Positions 32,985 through 33,809 of a DNA stretch of 33,809 bases are shown here, piece by piece. The stretch covers positions 1 to 33,809 of the forward strand of contig CAJWJQ010000009.1 in assembly GCA_913041905.1 (NCBI GenBank), read 5' to 3'. Position numbers and translations under genes: made by a program. The DNA comes from GCA-2718845 sp913041905 (GTDB taxonomy: Bacteria > Pseudomonadota > Gammaproteobacteria > GCA-002705445 > GCA-002716945). Position 1 is the first letter of the stretch. The number at the start of each line of letters is the position of its first letter. Under the pieces are notes generated by a model. It did not search any database, had not been told where the DNA came from, and saw only the letters and a list, made by a program, of their open reading frames with translations.

Positions 32985-33809
32985 CTTATTGATAAAAATA
33001 AAAAATTCAATAAATCCCTATTTAGAAAAGAAGATTTTAATATCTCTTATTATGGGCTTTGTCTCTGGGGTCCCACTACTTTTAACTATAACATTGTTAC
33101 AAGCATGGCTGACTGATGAAGGAATATCAAAATCTACCATAGGTTTATTTGCTTTAGTCGGGCTTCCTTATTCTTTAAAATTTCTTTGGGCTCCATTTTT
33201 TGATAGATATGTAATAAGTAAACTCGGGAGAAGGCGTGGCTGGCTAATTATCAGTCAAGTATTATTAATATTATCGATAATAGGCCTTGGTCTAACAAAT
33301 CCAGCCTTAAACCCTTTTAATGTGGCAGTTTTAGCTTTGCTAGTTACTTTTTTTTCTGCTTCACAAGATATTGTAATTGATGCTTTTAGAAGAGAATCAT
33401 TACATGATAATGAGCAAACTCTGGGTGCATCTGCATATGTGTTGGGTTATAGAGTTGGTGCGTTAGCGGCTGGAGCTGGCGGATTAATATTAGCAGATAT
33501 GATGTCCTATCAATATGTCTATTCAATTATGGCGGTGATAATGATTATTGGTGTAATTACAACATTATTAGCTGAAGAACCTGAGGCTGTTGGAGAACCA
33601 TCCAGCTTTATAAACGCTGTCAAAAACCCATTTATAGAATTCTTTCAGAGATTTAAAGATAAGAATAATACTAACCTAATGGTCCCTATACTAATATTAA
33701 TATTTATTCTTCTTTACAAAGTAGGAGATACTATGGCGCATTCCCTAAGCACAAATTTCTATTTAGATATAGGTTTTACAAAAACAGAAATAGGAACAGT
33801 GGTAAAAAT
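32974..33809 (+). CDS. ampG: AmpG-type muropeptide MFS transporter, 3' end beyond window
   Basis: The first 278 codons of a major-facilitator permease that imports anhydro-muropeptides for peptidoglycan recycling. Hydrophobic spans are regular, and the MGFVSGVPLLLT motif near 27-38 and SKLGRRRGW loop near 85-93 are AmpG hallmarks. DIVIDAFRRESL near 133-144 is also typical. The frame is open to the end of the window. The ATG at 32974 overlaps the xthA end by 11 bases; a TTG at 32989 is an alternative. No ampD or beta-lactamase gene is visible nearby. Confidence 0.88.
   Translation, partial: MIYNLLIKIKNSINPYLEKKILISLIMGFVSGVPLLLTITLLQAWLTDEGISKSTIGLFALVGLPYSLKFLWAPFFDRYVISKLGRRRGWLIISQVLLILSIIGLGLTNPALNPFNVAVLALLVTFFSASQDIVIDAFRRESLHDNEQTLGASAYVLGYRVGALAAGAGGLILADMMSYQYVYSIMAVIMIIGVITTLLAEEPEAVGEPSSFINAVKNPFIEFFQRFKDKNNTNLMVPILILIFILLYKVGDTMAHSLSTNFYLDIGFTKTEIGTVVK

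Noticed and set aside
1..33809. tRNA genes, CRISPR arrays, insertion sequences, prophage or attachment sites
   Set aside because: No cloverleaf, spaced repeats, transposase or integrase, or flanking duplications were seen; almost all bases lie within housekeeping genes.
1..33809. Assignment to a named lineage such as SUP05 or SAR86
   Set aside because: AT richness and gene content are compatible with several marine Gammaproteobacteria, and nothing here is diagnostic without a tree.

Overview
This is an ordinary chromosomal segment of an AT-rich, tightly packed gammaproteobacterium. It carries part or all of 38 protein genes, most separated by fewer than 50 bases or overlapping by 1-17. I see no rRNA, tRNA, insertion sequence, phage block or CRISPR array, and no gene-free stretch longer than about 155 bases. 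The assignment to Gammaproteobacteria rests on gene order and protein resemblance: his genes followed by hisE-tatABC, def-fmt next to trkA and topA, coaBC-dut-algC-argB, and pyrE divergent from an xthA/crc-type gene are all Pseudomonas-like arrangements. Gene loss relative to that pattern (no hisI, rsmB or dprA at the usual places), short proteins and AT richness suggest a streamlined, probably aquatic, lineage. I cannot name the genus.

Layout. Positions 1-131 hold the last codons of a TonB-dependent receptor. Positions 165-2374 (minus strand) form a small nitric-oxide module: a truncated globin, a ferredoxin-type flavin reductase, an NsrR-like iron-sulfur repressor and a phage-type MazG nucleotide pyrophosphohydrolase. 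A near-perfect NsrR operator lies just upstream at 2422-2444. Reading away from it is the ammonium transporter gene amt (2530-3801), preceded by a well-formed sigma-54 promoter, and then a small isoprenylcysteine-methyltransferase-like membrane protein.

Positions 4509-16513 are one collinear minus-strand run, read in the order def, fmt, trkA, trkH, an LpxL-type acyltransferase, prolyl iminopeptidase, a membrane-anchored alpha/beta hydrolase, hisB-hisH-hisA-hisF-hisE, tatA-tatB-tatC and a phosphoglycerate-mutase-like enzyme. Positions 16601-33809 are mainly plus strand: topA-tsaC-hemF; hemB-aroE; a long run fae-like, ubiA, bioB, bioF, coaBC, dut, algC, argB and a TSUP transporter; then xthA and a truncated ampG. 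Three minus-strand singletons interrupt it: a hotdog thioesterase, a gamma carbonic-anhydrase-like protein and pyrE.

The genes serve amino-acid (His, Arg, shikimate), heme, ubiquinone, biotin, CoA and pyrimidine synthesis, protein maturation, potassium uptake and Tat export. The most interesting parts are the nitric-oxide module, which looks like an Hmp flavohemoglobin split into two genes and coupled to a nucleotide-pool cleaning enzyme, and a lone divergent formaldehyde-activating-enzyme (Fae) homolog in which the usual catalytic histidine appears replaced by glutamate.
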